In this document: positions 25,336 to 34,699 of the stretch, in pieces
Position numbering within the stretch: position 1 is the first letter of the stretch
How the letters are laid out: each line of letters begins with the position of its first letter
Source: Salinisphaera shabanensis E1L3A
GTDB lineage: Bacteria > Pseudomonadota > Gammaproteobacteria > Nevskiales > Salinisphaeraceae
Reading direction: 5' to 3'
Length of the DNA: 64,000 nt
NCBI RefSeq assembly: GCF_000215955.2
Contig: NZ_AFNV02000004.1
Location: 1-64,000 of the forward strand
Program-made: the position numbers and the translations under genes
Notes under the pieces: generated by a model
The model's database searches: none
What the model was told of the DNA's origin: nothing
The model's input: only the letters and a program-made list of their open reading frames with translations

Positions 25336-26208
25336 GTGCTGATTCGTATTCTCGAGATCACGGTGCCGGTGTTCGGCATCATCGCCCTGGCCTACGCCTA
25401 TGGCCGCCGGCGCCCGACCGATCTGCGCGATGCGAACCGGCTCAATATCAGCCTCTTCACACCCGCGCTGATTTTTCATGCGCTCACCGAACGCTCGCAG
25501 GGCGGCGAGGATTTCTTGATGGCCGCCATCGGCGCCACGGTCATCGTGCTCGGCTCGGGCCTGCTTGCCTGGGTCTGGGTGCGATTCACGAAACGCGACC
25601 CGGCGATCTATATCGGCCCAGCGATGTTCAACAACTGCGGCAACCTGGGTTTGCCGCTGGCTATCCTCGCCTTCGGCGACGATGCCCTGCCGCTGGCCGT
25701 CGTGCTATTGGTCACCGAAAACCTGCTGCAATTCACTCTCGGCCTGTGGCTGCTGGGCGATTCGATTCATATCAAGCGCCTGGTCACCAACCCCATGCTG
25801 ATTGCCACCTTCGCCGGTGTACTCGCCATGATTATGGACTGGCACGCGCCAGCGATGATCGAACCGGGTATTCGCATGCTCGGCGAAATATCCATTCCGC
25901 TCATGCTCGTTGCGCTGGGCGTACGCCTGGCGGACGGCGCGCCCGGCCAATGGGCTGCGGGCTTCTGGGGCGGGCTGCTATGCCCGCTCACCGGCCTGAT
26001 CGTGGCCGTGCCCTGGGTATTGATCACGCAACCCGAGCCACCGCTGGCCGCTCTGCTGATCGTGTTTGGCGCCCTACCGCCGGCGGTACTCAACTACATG
26101 CTCGCCGAACAGTTCGAGATTGCCCCACAACAGGTGGCCGCGATCGTAGCGGTCGGGCACGTGATCGCCCTGGCGGTTATACCGATCGCGCTTTATTGCG
26201 TTCTATAG
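25336..26208 (+). CDS. AEC family transporter (auxin efflux carrier type)
   Basis: A 290-residue membrane protein of the auxin efflux carrier family, with ten predicted helices in two halves. Family motifs: NRLNISLFTPALIFHAL near residue 37, AMFNNCGNLGLPLAI near residue 95 and IPLMLVALGVRLAD near residue 188. Bacterial members move small organic acids such as malate. I place the start at the GTG at 25336 because GGGAG lies upstream and the first helix begins at once; an upstream start would add a polar stretch. Confidence 0.88.
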   Translation: MLIRILEITVPVFGIIALAYAYGRRRPTDLRDANRLNISLFTPALIFHALTERSQGGEDFLMAAIGATVIVLGSGLLAWVWVRFTKRDPAIYIGPAMFNNCGNLGLPLAILAFGDDALPLAVVLLVTENLLQFTLGLWLLGDSIHIKRLVTNPMLIATFAGVLAMIMDWHAPAMIEPGIRMLGEISIPLMLVALGVRLADGAPGQWAAGFWGGLLCPLTGLIVAVPWVLITQPEPPLAALLIVFGALPPAVLNYMLAEQFEIAPQQVAAIVAVGHVIALAVIPIALYCVL

Positions 26209-26423
26209 TTTTGTTGAGAAGGCCTGTCCGACTACGCCATCTTTTACAAACACGTCAGCTTCGACCGGTAATGCCCAGTATTGAAATGTCTCCCCGGCAC
26301 GCAGGTCCACTAGCGCGCCGAATTCAGCATTGAATTCTGCTGCCAAACCGGCCTGTCGCTGTTCCTACTACTGCTACGCTTCGACAACATCGCGTGTTCT
26401 GCAAATGCACTCACGACACGCAT

Positions 26424-26462
26424 AAAAAAAGCCGGCCGATCACGTGATCGGCCGGCTTTTTA
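26424..26462. terminator. Bidirectional rho-independent terminator
   Basis: A perfect palindromic hairpin (GCCGGCCGATCACGTGATCGGCCGGC) spans 26431-26456, flanked by an A run on the left and a T run on the right. It serves the Old Yellow Enzyme gene on the minus strand, which ends 24 bp away, and can serve the AEC carrier on the plus strand. Confidence 0.9.
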
Positions 26463-26485
26463 ACGTCGGAACGTCAGTTAACCAA

Positions 26486-27595
26486 TCAGTTCTGTTCACT
26501 CAGAAACGGATAATCGGTATAGCCTTTTTCGTCGCCGCCGTAGTACGTGGCTTCGTCCGGCTTGTTGAGCTCGGCGCCGACGCGGAAACGCTCCACCAGG
26601 TCCGGGTTGGCGATATAGGGACGGCCGAAGGCAGCGCCGTCGCCGAGGCCCTTCTCGATGAGTGCTTCGGTGCCTTCTGCCGTGTAGTGGCCGCAGAAGA
26701 TCAACGCGCCGTCGGCGAAGCGTTCGCGCATGGACTGGCGGAATTCGTCGGTGAGCTTGATATCGCCGCCGGCCCAGTCGGGCTCGTTGATATGCAGATA
26801 GGCCAGGCCGCGCTTGTTGAGCTGTTCGGCCATATAGAACGCCATCGCCTTGGGTTCATCATCGGTCAGGCCGAAGAGTTCGATGAAGGGCGACATCCGA
26901 ATGCCCACGCGATCGGCGCCCATGACTTCGACCACCGCATCGACGACTTCCAGCGGCAGGCGCGCCCGGTTCTCGATGGAGCCGCCGTAGGCGTCGGTAC
27001 GCTTATTCGAGCCCGTGGCCATGAACTGTTGCAGCAGATAGGCATTGGCGGCATGGACTTCGACCATATCGAAACCGGCCCGCTTGGCGCGGATGGCGGC
27101 CTGGCGATATTCGTCGACGACCTCGGGAATTTCCTTGGTTTCGAGCGCGCGCGGCGTGGAGGAATCCTGCAGGCCTTCGCTGCCGTCCTCGAACTGGACA
27201 TAGGATTTTGCGCCTTCGCCGCGGATGGCGCTCGGGGCGACCGGCTTGCGGCCGTCCGGATGCACCATCTCATGGCCCACACGGCCGACATGCCACAGCT
27301 GCAGGCACATACGCCCGCCGGCTTCATGCACGGCGTCGACAACGCCTTTCCAGCCGGCTTCCTGTTCGTCGGTGAAGATGCTCGGCGTGAAGACATAGCC
27401 GCGGGCGGATTCCGAGATATTGGTGGCCTCGGAGATAATCATGCCGGCGCCCGCACGCTGCGAGTAATAAGTGCGCTGCATTTCGCCCGGCACCTGATCG
27501 CGACAGCGCGCGCGGGTAAGCGGCGCCATAAGTACGCGATTGGGCAGTTGCACGGCACCGAAATTGATAGGCGAGAGAAGTTTGTCGACGGCCAT
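26486..27595 (-). CDS. nemA: Old Yellow Enzyme family alkene reductase (NemA-like)
   Basis: A 369-residue FMN-dependent ene-reductase that reduces activated double bonds, nitro groups and maleimides with NAD(P)H. The TIM barrel starts with LLSPINFGAVQLPNRVLMAP; FMN and active-site motifs are ISEATNIS, CLQLWHVGRVGH, the HAANAYLLQQFM substrate loop with its His-Ala-Ala-Asn (HN type), and GRPYIANPDLVERF. The ATG at 27595 has AGGGAA upstream. The gene is flanked by terminators, so it is probably its own unit. Confidence 0.94.
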   Translation of the reverse strand: MAVDKLLSPINFGAVQLPNRVLMAPLTRARCRDQVPGEMQRTYYSQRAGAGMIISEATNISESARGYVFTPSIFTDEQEAGWKGVVDAVHEAGGRMCLQLWHVGRVGHEMVHPDGRKPVAPSAIRGEGAKSYVQFEDGSEGLQDSSTPRALETKEIPEVVDEYRQAAIRAKRAGFDMVEVHAANAYLLQQFMATGSNKRTDAYGGSIENRARLPLEVVDAVVEVMGADRVGIRMSPFIELFGLTDDEPKAMAFYMAEQLNKRGLAYLHINEPDWAGGDIKLTDEFRQSMRERFADGALIFCGHYTAEGTEALIEKGLGDGAAFGRPYIANPDLVERFRVGAELNKPDEATYYGGDEKGYTDYPFLSEQN

Positions 27596-27695
27596 TGTGT
27601 TCCCTAGGTCGAAAGATTGTGTGATGTACAAGGAGTTGGTGGCCACGACGATCAAATCAAGTCGATCGTGCACAACGCTTTTGTGCGTCGTGGGC

Positions 27696-27726
27696 AAAAA
27701 AAGCCCTGCCGCAGAGCGACAGGGCT
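27696..27726 (-). terminator. Rho-independent terminator of the azurin gene
   Basis: On the minus strand AGCCCTGTCGC and GCGGCAGGGCT form a stem followed by seven T residues. It lies 22 bp past the azurin stop codon and upstream of the Old Yellow Enzyme promoter. Confidence 0.85.
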
Positions 27727-27748
27727 GGACTCGGAAAGAGCCTTGCGC

Positions 27749-28201
27749 TTATTCGGCCTTGACCGTCAGCGTGCCCTTCATACCAGCCTGGAAATGGCCC
27801 GGGAAGGTGCAGATATAGGTGTAGTCACCCGGCTCTTCCGGCGCGGTGAAAGTCACCGTATCGGATTCGCCGCCGCCGACGAGGCCGGTATGGGCGATGA
27901 TCTGATCGCTCATGTCTTCCGGCACGTAGTCGTTGGCCTTGGCGCCCATCGCAGCTTCATCGACCTTGCCGGCATCGGCATCGGACTTGAGCAGAAGCCA
28001 GTTATGCGCCATTGCCGAGGCAGGCAGTTTGCTGTTGTTCACGAGCTTGATCGTGACCTCTTCACCCGGCTTGACCGTAATCGATTCCTGGCTGAACCGA
28101 AGGCTGTTGGTGCCTTCGATCTCGACCGTCTTGGCCTGAGCGGCAACTGCCAGCGTGGACAGCGCGGCAAACAGCGCGAACAGGATTGTTTTCTTCAACA
28201 T
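27749..28201 (-). CDS. azu: Azurin-like blue copper protein
   Basis: A 150-residue periplasmic cupredoxin that carries single electrons. A Sec signal with an AQA cleavage site ends near residue 23. The copper ligands can be placed: His in MAHNW near residue 66, and the Cys, His and Met of CTFPGHFQAGM (Cys-x4-His-x4-Met) near residues 131, 136 and 141. The conserved disulfide-forming cysteines near the start of classical azurins are absent, so it may be an azurin relative. It stands between the alcohol dehydrogenase and Old Yellow Enzyme genes, with its own terminator. Confidence 0.9.
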   Translation of the reverse strand: MLKKTILFALFAALSTLAVAAQAKTVEIEGTNSLRFSQESITVKPGEEVTIKLVNNSKLPASAMAHNWLLLKSDADAGKVDEAAMGAKANDYVPEDMSDQIIAHTGLVGGGESDTVTFTAPEEPGDYTYICTFPGHFQAGMKGTLTVKAE

Positions 28202-28376
28202 ATCGTTTTATCTCCATCGGATTTGTACGTGCACAATGCAACGAATTCGCGCGATACGCAAGCTGTGACAAGGCCTTGCGCGCCTTCGCCACATTGCAAG
28301 CGTCTCGCCGACTACATCATTCGAGAGTCTAGTCGACAAGGCTTAACGTTTGCTGACGGCGTCACGCGGCGCCTGC

Positions 28377-29501
28377 CTAAAAGACGATTACCTGGCGGAT
28401 GGCCTGACCGGCCGCGAGGCGTTCGAAACCGGTGTTGATTTCGTCCAGCGACAGGCGATGCGTGAGCAGCCGATCTACCGGCAACCGGCCCGCCTGATAG
28501 AGCGCGATGTACTCGGGAATATCGAGCTTCGGCACATGCCCGCCGAGATACGACCCCATGAGGGTACGTTCCTGGGCCACGAGCTGGGTCGGGGATACGG
28601 GCAGGCGCACGTCCGGATGTGGCAGCCCGGCGGTGACCGTCTTGCCGCCCTTGCCGGTCGCCGCAAACGCGAACTCCAACGCCGGCTGTACGCCCGCGAA
28701 TTCCGCCGCGACATCCACGCCGCCGCCTGTCCATTCCTTGATCTTGTCGAGCGCGTCGTCGTCCTTGGTGTTGACCGTCGCCGTGGCACCCAGTTCGCGC
28801 GCACGTTCGAGCTTGTCGTCGTCGATATCGGCCGCGATCACTTGCGCGGCCCCACCGGCGATCGCACCCAGAACCGCCGACAGACCGACGCCGCCAAGTC
28901 CGACGACCAGGACGGTCTGCCCCAAACGCAGCTTGGCGGTATGAATCATCGCGCCCACGCCGGTGAGCACGGCACAGCCAAAGATCGCGGCAATCTCGAA
29001 ATCGAGATTCTTGTCGATCTTCACCAGGGATTCGGTGCGCACCACGGCATGCTCGGCAAAGCCGGACACGCCCAGATGGTGATAGACATCGTTGCCCTGC
29101 TCTTTCAAACGAATGCCGTCATCGAGCAACGTGCCGGCATTGTTGGCCTGTGCGCCGGGCGTGCACAGCGCGGCACGGCCATCGGCGCAATATTCACAGT
29201 GGCCGCAGCTGGGCACGAACGAGCACACGATATGATCGCCAACTTCGAAATCCTTGACGTTCGGCCCGACCTCGATGATCTCGCCGGCGGCTTCATGGCC
29301 GAGCACCATCGGCGTGGGCCGCGGACGGTTGCCGTCGATGGTGGATAGATCGGAATGACACAGACCGGCTGCATGTATCTTGATGAGCACTTCGCCGGCT
29401 TGCGGTGCGTCGAGCTCGAACGTCTCGATCTTGAGCGGCTGGGAATCACTGTAGGGACGCTGCGCCGACATTTCGCGCAATACGGCAGCTCGGGTCTGCA
29501 T
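28377..29501 (-). CDS. Zinc-dependent alcohol dehydrogenase
   Basis: A 374-residue class III-like zinc alcohol dehydrogenase. Catalytic zinc ligands appear in GLCHSDLS near residue 47 and GHEAAGEI near residue 69, and the structural zinc lobe in CGHCEYCADGRAALC near residue 99. The Rossmann motif is VLVVGLGGVGLSAV near residue 196, followed by an acidic Asp (AADIDDD) that favours NAD+. It lacks the glutathione-specific marks of formaldehyde dehydrogenase as far as I can judge, so a general alcohol/aldehyde role is likely. Divergent from the phosphoribosyltransferase gene. Confidence 0.92.
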   Translation of the reverse strand: MQTRAAVLREMSAQRPYSDSQPLKIETFELDAPQAGEVLIKIHAAGLCHSDLSTIDGNRPRPTPMVLGHEAAGEIIEVGPNVKDFEVGDHIVCSFVPSCGHCEYCADGRAALCTPGAQANNAGTLLDDGIRLKEQGNDVYHHLGVSGFAEHAVVRTESLVKIDKNLDFEIAAIFGCAVLTGVGAMIHTAKLRLGQTVLVVGLGGVGLSAVLGAIAGGAAQVIAADIDDDKLERARELGATATVNTKDDDALDKIKEWTGGGVDVAAEFAGVQPALEFAFAATGKGGKTVTAGLPHPDVRLPVSPTQLVAQERTLMGSYLGGHVPKLDIPEYIALYQAGRLPVDRLLTHRLSLDEINTGFERLAAGQAIRQVIVF

Positions 29502-29700
29502 AAGAACTCCTGATCCTGAAAATAAGACGGCGCCAAGGGCAGCCTGCGCCCGAATCTATCATTTGAAATGACGTGTCGGGGGTATGAATTTTACGCCGGG
29601 GTGTCGAGGCTGCGCCCAAGTCGTGCAAAACTATGCGTATCACATCGTTTATTCGACGGGCGACGCGCTGCGCGTGCGGGTTGCCCGCAAAGGCTTTGCC

Positions 29701-30264
29701 ATGACCCCGAGTACCGAGACCTACCCGATCGATATCGCCGGCCTGCACCGTGAACTGCCCTTGTTCGAAGTTTCTGCGGGCACACGGATCGCAGTACTCA
29801 ACGTACTCGGCGATACCGAACTGGTCGAAACCGCGAGCCGCGCGCTTGCGCAAAAACTCGAACCGGTGGACTACAGCGTTCTCGTGACGGCCGAGGCGAA
29901 ATCGATTCCGTTGGTGCATGCGCTGTCGGTCGCGACCGGCAAGCCCTATATCGTGCTACGCAAGAACTACAAACCGTATATGGGCGACGCGCTCAAGGCC
30001 GAAACCTTGTCGATCACCACGGGCGAGCCGCAGACGTTGTTCCTCGATGCCAAGGATCGCGCGCTCGTACAGAACGCAAAGATCGTGCTGCTCGACGATG
30101 TGATCAGCTCCGGGTCAACGCTCCAGGCAATGCGCGCGATCATGGACCGCGCGGGCGCCACCGTGGCCGCTGAAGCGGCCATCCTGACCGAAGGCGAACG
30201 CGAAAACTGGCACGACATCATCTCGCTGGGCCATTTGCCGGTATTCACGGACGACGCCAGCTAG
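29701..30264 (+). CDS. Adenine phosphoribosyltransferase-like protein
   Basis: A 187-residue type I phosphoribosyltransferase. The PRPP loop is IVLLDDVISSGSTLQAMRAI near residue 118; the region IPLVHALSVATGKPYIVLRK is like that of adenine phosphoribosyltransferase, which turns adenine and PRPP into AMP. The N-terminus differs somewhat from classical Apt, so another purine base is possible. I set the start at the ATG at 29701, since the open frame upstream has no family similarity. Confidence 0.82.
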   Translation: MTPSTETYPIDIAGLHRELPLFEVSAGTRIAVLNVLGDTELVETASRALAQKLEPVDYSVLVTAEAKSIPLVHALSVATGKPYIVLRKNYKPYMGDALKAETLSITTGEPQTLFLDAKDRALVQNAKIVLLDDVISSGSTLQAMRAIMDRAGATVAAEAAILTEGERENWHDIISLGHLPVFTDDAS

Positions 30265-30279
30265 GCTCGTTCCGGCGGC

Positions 30280-31314
30280 TCAAGCCGCCAGCACGGCCGT
30301 TGCGATGCCGAAGCCATAAAGCACCACCATCGTCGCGCTTTCGAAACCGATATTGCCCACGCCGTTTTTCTCACGACGAATCAGGCCCAGCAGCAGTACG
30401 CCCGTCATCAGTATCGAGAGCGCCATCCAGAGCAGAGTCTGCTCGGGGACGGCGTGGTAAATCGAGCCATCGCGATAGGCAAGATCGGCCGCGCCAGCAA
30501 ACAGGCAATCGAAAGCATTGCCGCCGATGATGCCGCCGACCGCCAATTGCAGCGCGCCACGCCGTACCGCAGCAATCGAGGTCACCAGTTCCGGCAATGA
30601 CGTACAGATAGCCGTGAGGATGACACCAACCGCGGTCGCACCCAGCCCGGTCTGTTCGCCGATACGGCTCGCCACGATCTCGAGCACGAAGCCACTCAAA
30701 CCAAGCAGTGCGGCCAGTGCCAGAAACCCGAGCCAAAGCGAAATCAGCGAGCGCGACAAGGCGCTATCGTCGGGTCTGTCTTCCCGGGTTTCGCCGGTTT
30801 CGCGCGGCGCCCACATGCGCAGTTGCTCGGCATCGTTGACCACACGCAAGCCAAAACCATAGCCGACGAACAGAACAAGCGTTGCCGGATGGATGCCCAG
30901 CAGCGTGTAGGCCGGCGTATAAGGCGCGAGCAGCAACAACGACAACAGACAGATCAGCAACGCGCTCTGAGCCAGATTCGCTGTCGATGCGGCCGCATGT
31001 TCGAGGTTGGCGCGCTGATAGACGCCGTCCGCAATCGCGAGAAAAACGGTCTGCACTGCGATGCCGCCGAGCGCATTGCTCATCGCCAGTTCCGGCTCGC
31101 CTTTGAGTGCGGCCGTGACCGATACCACGATGCCAGACAACGACGTCGCCGCGCCCAGCAAGACCGCGCCGGCGATCGCCTCGCCCAGGCCAGTGCGGTC
31201 GGCCAGATCGTCGGCGATATGCGTCAGCCGCGTGCCAACCACGGCGATGATCACCGCGATCAGTGCAAAAAAGCCCAGGCTGGCCTCAAGACCCAGCCCC
31301 GATATCCAGCTCAT
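30280..31314 (-). CDS. Sodium/calcium exchanger family membrane protein
   Basis: A 344-residue antiporter of the Ca2+:cation family with two homologous halves. The alpha repeats are GLGEAIAGAVLLGAATSLSG near residue 42 and GLGATAVGVILTAICTSLPE near residue 222, with NALGG and GGNAFD partners; together they bind Ca2+ and Na+. About ten helices with a hydrophilic loop between the halves. The ATG overlaps the crotonase stop by 4 bp (ATGA), so both are co-translated, though no shared pathway is obvious. Confidence 0.9.
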   Translation of the reverse strand: MSWISGLGLEASLGFFALIAVIIAVVGTRLTHIADDLADRTGLGEAIAGAVLLGAATSLSGIVVSVTAALKGEPELAMSNALGGIAVQTVFLAIADGVYQRANLEHAAASTANLAQSALLICLLSLLLLAPYTPAYTLLGIHPATLVLFVGYGFGLRVVNDAEQLRMWAPRETGETREDRPDDSALSRSLISLWLGFLALAALLGLSGFVLEIVASRIGEQTGLGATAVGVILTAICTSLPELVTSIAAVRRGALQLAVGGIIGGNAFDCLFAGAADLAYRDGSIYHAVPEQTLLWMALSILMTGVLLLGLIRREKNGVGNIGFESATMVVLYGFGIATAVLAA

Positions 31315-32123
31315 TTGGAAACGCTGCGCCGCTTGAAGGGTTTGTCGCTTTGCTTGCCGTTGCGCGCGACGCTGATGCGCTGATTCGCACGTCCGATCAG
31401 ACGTCGCTGCCAACGCCGCTCGGCGGCCGTGGCCGACGACTCGCTGGCATCCCAGGATTCCTGCAGCAGGAACTTGCCAGCCGCCACGGCATCCGGCGAA
31501 TAGGCGCTCATTTCGAGTGCGATATCGCGGGCCGCCTGGGCGGGGTTGTCGTCGAGATGAGTGACCAGACCCAACTCGTGCGCTTCGTGGGCGCTGATGA
31601 TCTTGGCGCTCATGACCAGTTGCTTGGCCACATCGATACGTACCAGCTCGCGCAACAGGGCCACGCCGCCCATATCCGGCACCAGCCCCCATTTGGCTTC
31701 CATCACGGAGAACTTCGCGTCGGGCGATGCCACCCGTACATCCGCACCCAGCGCCAGCTGTATCCCGGCGCCGAAACAGTTGCCGTGAATGGCAGCCACC
31801 ACCGGTACACCGATATCGCGCCAGGCCAGACTCCAGCGCTGAAAACGATTGGCATAAGGCAGCAGCAATTGCGCCATCGCCGGCGCCGCAGCGAGCGGCG
31901 ATTTCATGACGGACGCGAAATCGAGTCCGGCACAGAACGACGGCCCGTTACCCTGAATGACGATGGCGCGCAGATCACGATCCTTGGCCAGCGTGCTCGC
32001 AGTGTCGTTGACCGCATCCAGCATCGCCAGATTCATGCCGTTGTGCTTGCGCGGGCGATTCAGGCACACCCGTGCCAGATGGCTCTCGTGCTCGACGACG
32101 ACGGTTTGATCCGATTCGCTCAT
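31311..32123 (-). CDS. Enoyl-CoA hydratase/isomerase family protein
   Basis: A 270-residue crotonase-fold protein acting on acyl-CoA esters. Motifs: FCAGLDFASVMKS near residue 62, which forms the CoA and oxyanion site, IHGNCFGAGIQLALGADVRV near residue 107 and FSVMEAKWGLVPDMGG near residue 133. The Glu and Asp positions suggest hydratase or dienoyl-CoA isomerase activity, not settled by sequence. The ATG at 32123 follows GGAGAAAGCGT. The C-terminal tail is strongly basic, unusual for the family. Confidence 0.88.
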   Translation of the reverse strand: MSESDQTVVVEHESHLARVCLNRPRKHNGMNLAMLDAVNDTASTLAKDRDLRAIVIQGNGPSFCAGLDFASVMKSPLAAAPAMAQLLLPYANRFQRWSLAWRDIGVPVVAAIHGNCFGAGIQLALGADVRVASPDAKFSVMEAKWGLVPDMGGVALLRELVRIDVAKQLVMSAKIISAHEAHELGLVTHLDDNPAQAARDIALEMSAYSPDAVAAGKFLLQESWDASESSATAAERRWQRRLIGRANQRISVARNGKQSDKPFKRRSVSK

Positions 32124-32306
32124 ACGCTTTCTCCGGCGCAAAAAGCGCCACTTTGCCGGCTTTTTGTTCGATCGCCTAGAGCACGCCGGCGCGGCGCCGG
32201 CCGATCCACTTCCTATACCGTTGGCCATGCGGGCTCGCACTCGCATTCGGTTGCCCGACACGCCCGCGCTGCGTGGCCGCTGGTCGAGAACACTGTAGTC
32301 GCCCAT

Positions 32307-32334
32307 AAAAAAGGCGGCCCCGCAGGCCGCCTTC
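32307..32334 (-). terminator. Rho-independent terminator of the dienelactone hydrolase gene
   Basis: On the minus strand GGCGGCC-TGCG-GGGCCGCC style pairing forms a stable stem followed by six T residues. It begins 22 bp past the dienelactone hydrolase stop, separating it from the crotonase gene. Confidence 0.85.
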
Positions 32335-32355
32335 TCGCCACCCTGGTGTACCGAT

Positions 32356-33024
32356 TTACCCTTTCAGGTGTTTTTCAAAGAAGGACATGCTGCGTTCCCA
32401 GGCTGCCTTGCTGGCCTGCGGGTCGTAGTAGTCCCAGTCTTCGTTGCCGAAGGCATGCGGTGCATCGTAGCGATAGGCTTCATAAGGCACATTCGCGGCC
32501 TTGAGCTTGTCTTCGAACGCGTCGGCCTGATCGATCGGAAAGAAAGTGTCCTGCTCGGCAAAATGACACTGCAGCGGGATGGTGATCGAGCTCGGATCAC
32601 CGGCTTCATCCGGCGGGATGCCGTACCAGGACACCGCCGCATCGGTTTCGTCGTTATGCATGGCCGAAAGCACGGCGAGTACACCCCCCATACAGAAGCC
32701 AATCACGCCGACCTTGTCGCTATCGGCCTTGAGATACTGCAGCGCGCCGCGGATGTCCTGGGTGGCCGCATCACCGAAGTCGAGCTCGTTCATCTTGTGC
32801 TCGGCTTCTTTTTCATCGAGCGCCTTGTCGCCGTGATAGAGGTCAGGCACCAGTACACGGTAACCGGCATCGGTCCACTGCTGGCCGACCCGCTTGATCT
32901 GATCGTTGAGCCCCCACCATTCCTGGATAACGACAATGCCGGGCGCATTCGCGTTGGCCGGTTCAGCATAGAAGCCGCTGGCGCTACCGCCGTCGGGCCG
33001 TTTGTATTCGATATGTTCGGACAT
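32356..33024 (-). CDS. Dienelactone hydrolase family protein
   Basis: A 222-residue alpha/beta hydrolase of the dienelactone hydrolase family. The nucleophile is the Cys of GVIGFCMGGVLAV near residue 112, with Asp in AEQDTFFPID near residue 162 and His in PHAFGNEDWD near residue 191, the Cys-Asp-His triad typical of the family. Clc-type enzymes hydrolyse dienelactone in chloroaromatic breakdown; many homologues have other ester substrates, so the role is open. ATG at 33024 chosen over an upstream frame start. It has its own terminator. Confidence 0.9.
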   Translation of the reverse strand: MSEHIEYKRPDGGSASGFYAEPANANAPGIVVIQEWWGLNDQIKRVGQQWTDAGYRVLVPDLYHGDKALDEKEAEHKMNELDFGDAATQDIRGALQYLKADSDKVGVIGFCMGGVLAVLSAMHNDETDAAVSWYGIPPDEAGDPSSITIPLQCHFAEQDTFFPIDQADAFEDKLKAANVPYEAYRYDAPHAFGNEDWDYYDPQASKAAWERSMSFFEKHLKG

Positions 33025-33123
33025 GGAGTGCGTTACTCGATAATGGAACGTACCCACATGCTACCGCGCCCGACATCGGTTTTTAAACGCAACGACGCCG
33101 GGCACGGACGACAAGCTGCAGAG

Positions 33124-33603
33124 CTAGCGCGCGGCCTGCTGACGCACGCCGGTGAGCGCTGCGAACTGCGTATCGTTGAGCACCGCGTCCAACGGCAGCC
33201 AGGCCTGGCTGTCCGGGGTACGGGTACGCAGTGCCGGATCGGCCAGCGAGACTTTTTCGCCGGTTTTCTCTTCGATCATGCGCTCGATGGTTGCTGCGTC
33301 CAGCTCGCCTTTCTTGAGCTTGACCAGTTCGGCTTCGTTAAGGTCGAGCGTGGTGTTGTTCGCACTGCCCGGCAGATAGATGGCACCGGTCCCGAAATCC
33401 ACCGCAAAGGCAATCACGCCCGGCACGATGAAGAACAACAGCCCCACGGCATCAAGTACGGCCACTGCCGGATCGATACGGCCGTCGACCTGGCCCTTGC
33501 GTTCGGGATACAGGATCACGCCGCAGGCGGTGGTGCCGATCAGCGTTCCTGCCATGGCTGCCACGATACCGGCGCGGCGCGCGCCTCTGAGTCGATCGGT
33601 CAT
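33124..33603 (-). CDS. Conserved membrane-anchored protein, possible lipoprotein
   Basis: A 159-residue protein with a hydrophobic N-terminus ending GTTACGVILYPERKGQVDGR; the Cys could be lipidated but the lipobox is weak. A second hydrophobic segment, LLFFIVPGVIAFAVDF, lies near residue 55. The pattern CG-ILYPER-GQ, then ID-AVAVLDA-GLLFF, occurs in an uncharacterised proteobacterial family I recall but cannot name. The C-terminal half is soluble and charged. AAGGGGAATCAT precedes the ATG, a good ribosome site. Confidence 0.75.
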   Translation of the reverse strand: MTDRLRGARRAGIVAAMAGTLIGTTACGVILYPERKGQVDGRIDPAVAVLDAVGLLFFIVPGVIAFAVDFGTGAIYLPGSANNTTLDLNEAELVKLKKGELDAATIERMIEEKTGEKVSLADPALRTRTPDSQAWLPLDAVLNDTQFAALTGVRQQAAR

Positions 33604-33777
33604 ATGATTCCCCTTAGATGAATTGACTGTCGAATTTTCCGGCCATGGCCCTTCCAGGCGGTTCTACCGACTAAATAATTGTAGCGCCTACTCAGGATTC
33701 ACGTCTGCGGCCGATCAAGTAAAAATAGGCCATCGGCTGCCGATCCAGGAATCATGTCACAACAATACGGGGCGGCT

Positions 33778-34278
33778 ATGAACCGAACCCAATCTCCAGC
33801 AAACGGCCATCAACCGTGGCGATCCACCCCCGGCTTCACGCTCATTGAACTGATGATTGTGGTGGCGATCATCGGCATTCTGGCCGCGATCGCGGTGCCG
33901 GTTTATATCAACTACATCGCGCGGGCCAAGGTCAGTGAAGGTCTGGCGTTGGCCGGGCCAGTAAAAACGGCGGTGACCGAGTATTACAGCATGCATGGCA
34001 AACTGCCCGAGGGCAGCAAATGGACCGAGGTTCTCGAAGCGCTCAATTTGCCCAACAGCTTTGAGTCGGGCGCAGCGTCGGGGAATAACGTCAAACGTAT
34101 CTGGTGGCTCAACAACGAACAGTTATCTGCGATCAAAATCCGCTATAGCGGCCTACCGATCGACGACGATCTACTTTATCTAGAGGCGGATTTCGAAGGC
34201 GGTTCGATCACCTGGAACTGTACGGCACCCAGTAGCGGTGGCGTCGCCGAGCGTTATTTGCCAGCGAGCTGCCGCTAA
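33778..34278 (+). CDS. pilA: Type IV pilin-like protein (PilA type)
   Basis: A 166-residue prepilin. The class III signal [20 protein letters not shown] is at residues 19-38 with the Gly before Phe as PilD cleavage site and Glu at +5 of the mature protein. The long hydrophobic helix is followed by a globular domain with two cysteines near the C-terminus (SITWNCTAP and PASCR), the usual disulfide loop of type IVa pilins. The ATG at 33778 has GGGGCGG upstream; an ATG at 33754 is an alternative with a longer leader. No assembly genes lie nearby. Confidence 0.88.
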   Translation: MNRTQSPANGHQPWRSTPGFTLIELMIVVAIIGILAAIAVPVYINYIARAKVSEGLALAGPVKTAVTEYYSMHGKLPEGSKWTEVLEALNLPNSFESGAASGNNVKRIWWLNNEQLSAIKIRYSGLPIDDDLLYLEADFEGGSITWNCTAPSSGGVAERYLPASCR

Positions 34279-34291
34279 TCGAATCCGTTTC

Positions 34292-34690
34292 TCATTCACC
34301 CTGTTTGAAACGCCTGAGTTCACGCCGCTGTTTCTTGTCCGGCCGTAACGACGGTCGTGGCATGGACATGCGCGCGGCCCGTCGTTCGGTAGCCTGGGCT
34401 TCGCGGCGCTCACGGCTGGCCTGCGTCTCGGCATAGAGTTCCACCGCCCGCGCGGCCGGGCCGCGTTGTTCCGAGAGTCCGCGCACGTCGATCTCGAATG
34501 CCGTTTCACCCTTGGTGACTTCGAGCCGGTCGTCAACTTTCACGCCGGTGCTCGCCTTGGCCCGGTGGCCGTTGACGTGCACCTTGCCGCCTTTGACTGC
34601 CTTGGCCGCCATCGAACGGGTCTTGAAGAAGCGAGCCGCCCAGAGCCATTTATCGACCCGTACGGCGTTGTTGTGCGCAGGCTGCGTCAT
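34292..34690 (-). CDS. hslR: Ribosome-associated heat shock protein Hsp15
   Basis: A 132-residue S4-domain RNA-binding protein that in E. coli binds 50S subunits carrying a stalled nascent chain. The S4 domain is residues 9-70 (VRVDKWLWAARFFKTRSMAA, then GGKVHVNG), and the tail is highly basic (MPRPSLRPDKKQRRELRRFK). Length and layout match Hsp15. It is convergent with the pilin gene and divergent from the DUF3634 gene. Confidence 0.92.
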   Translation of the reverse strand: MTQPAHNNAVRVDKWLWAARFFKTRSMAAKAVKGGKVHVNGHRAKASTGVKVDDRLEVTKGETAFEIDVRGLSEQRGPAARAVELYAETQASRERREAQATERRAARMSMPRPSLRPDKKQRRELRRFKQGE

Positions 34691-34699
34691 ACGCAGACT

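Noticed and set aside
26444-27607. Long plus-strand open frame of 387 codons opposite the Old Yellow Enzyme gene
   Set aside because: It is antisense to a full, well-conserved gene; high GC keeps the opposite frame open. Its translation is His/Gly/Arg-rich with no family motif.
34466-34699. Upstream extension of the DUF3634 gene into the hslR region
   Set aside because: The extension is antisense to hslR, and family similarity starts only after about 34720.
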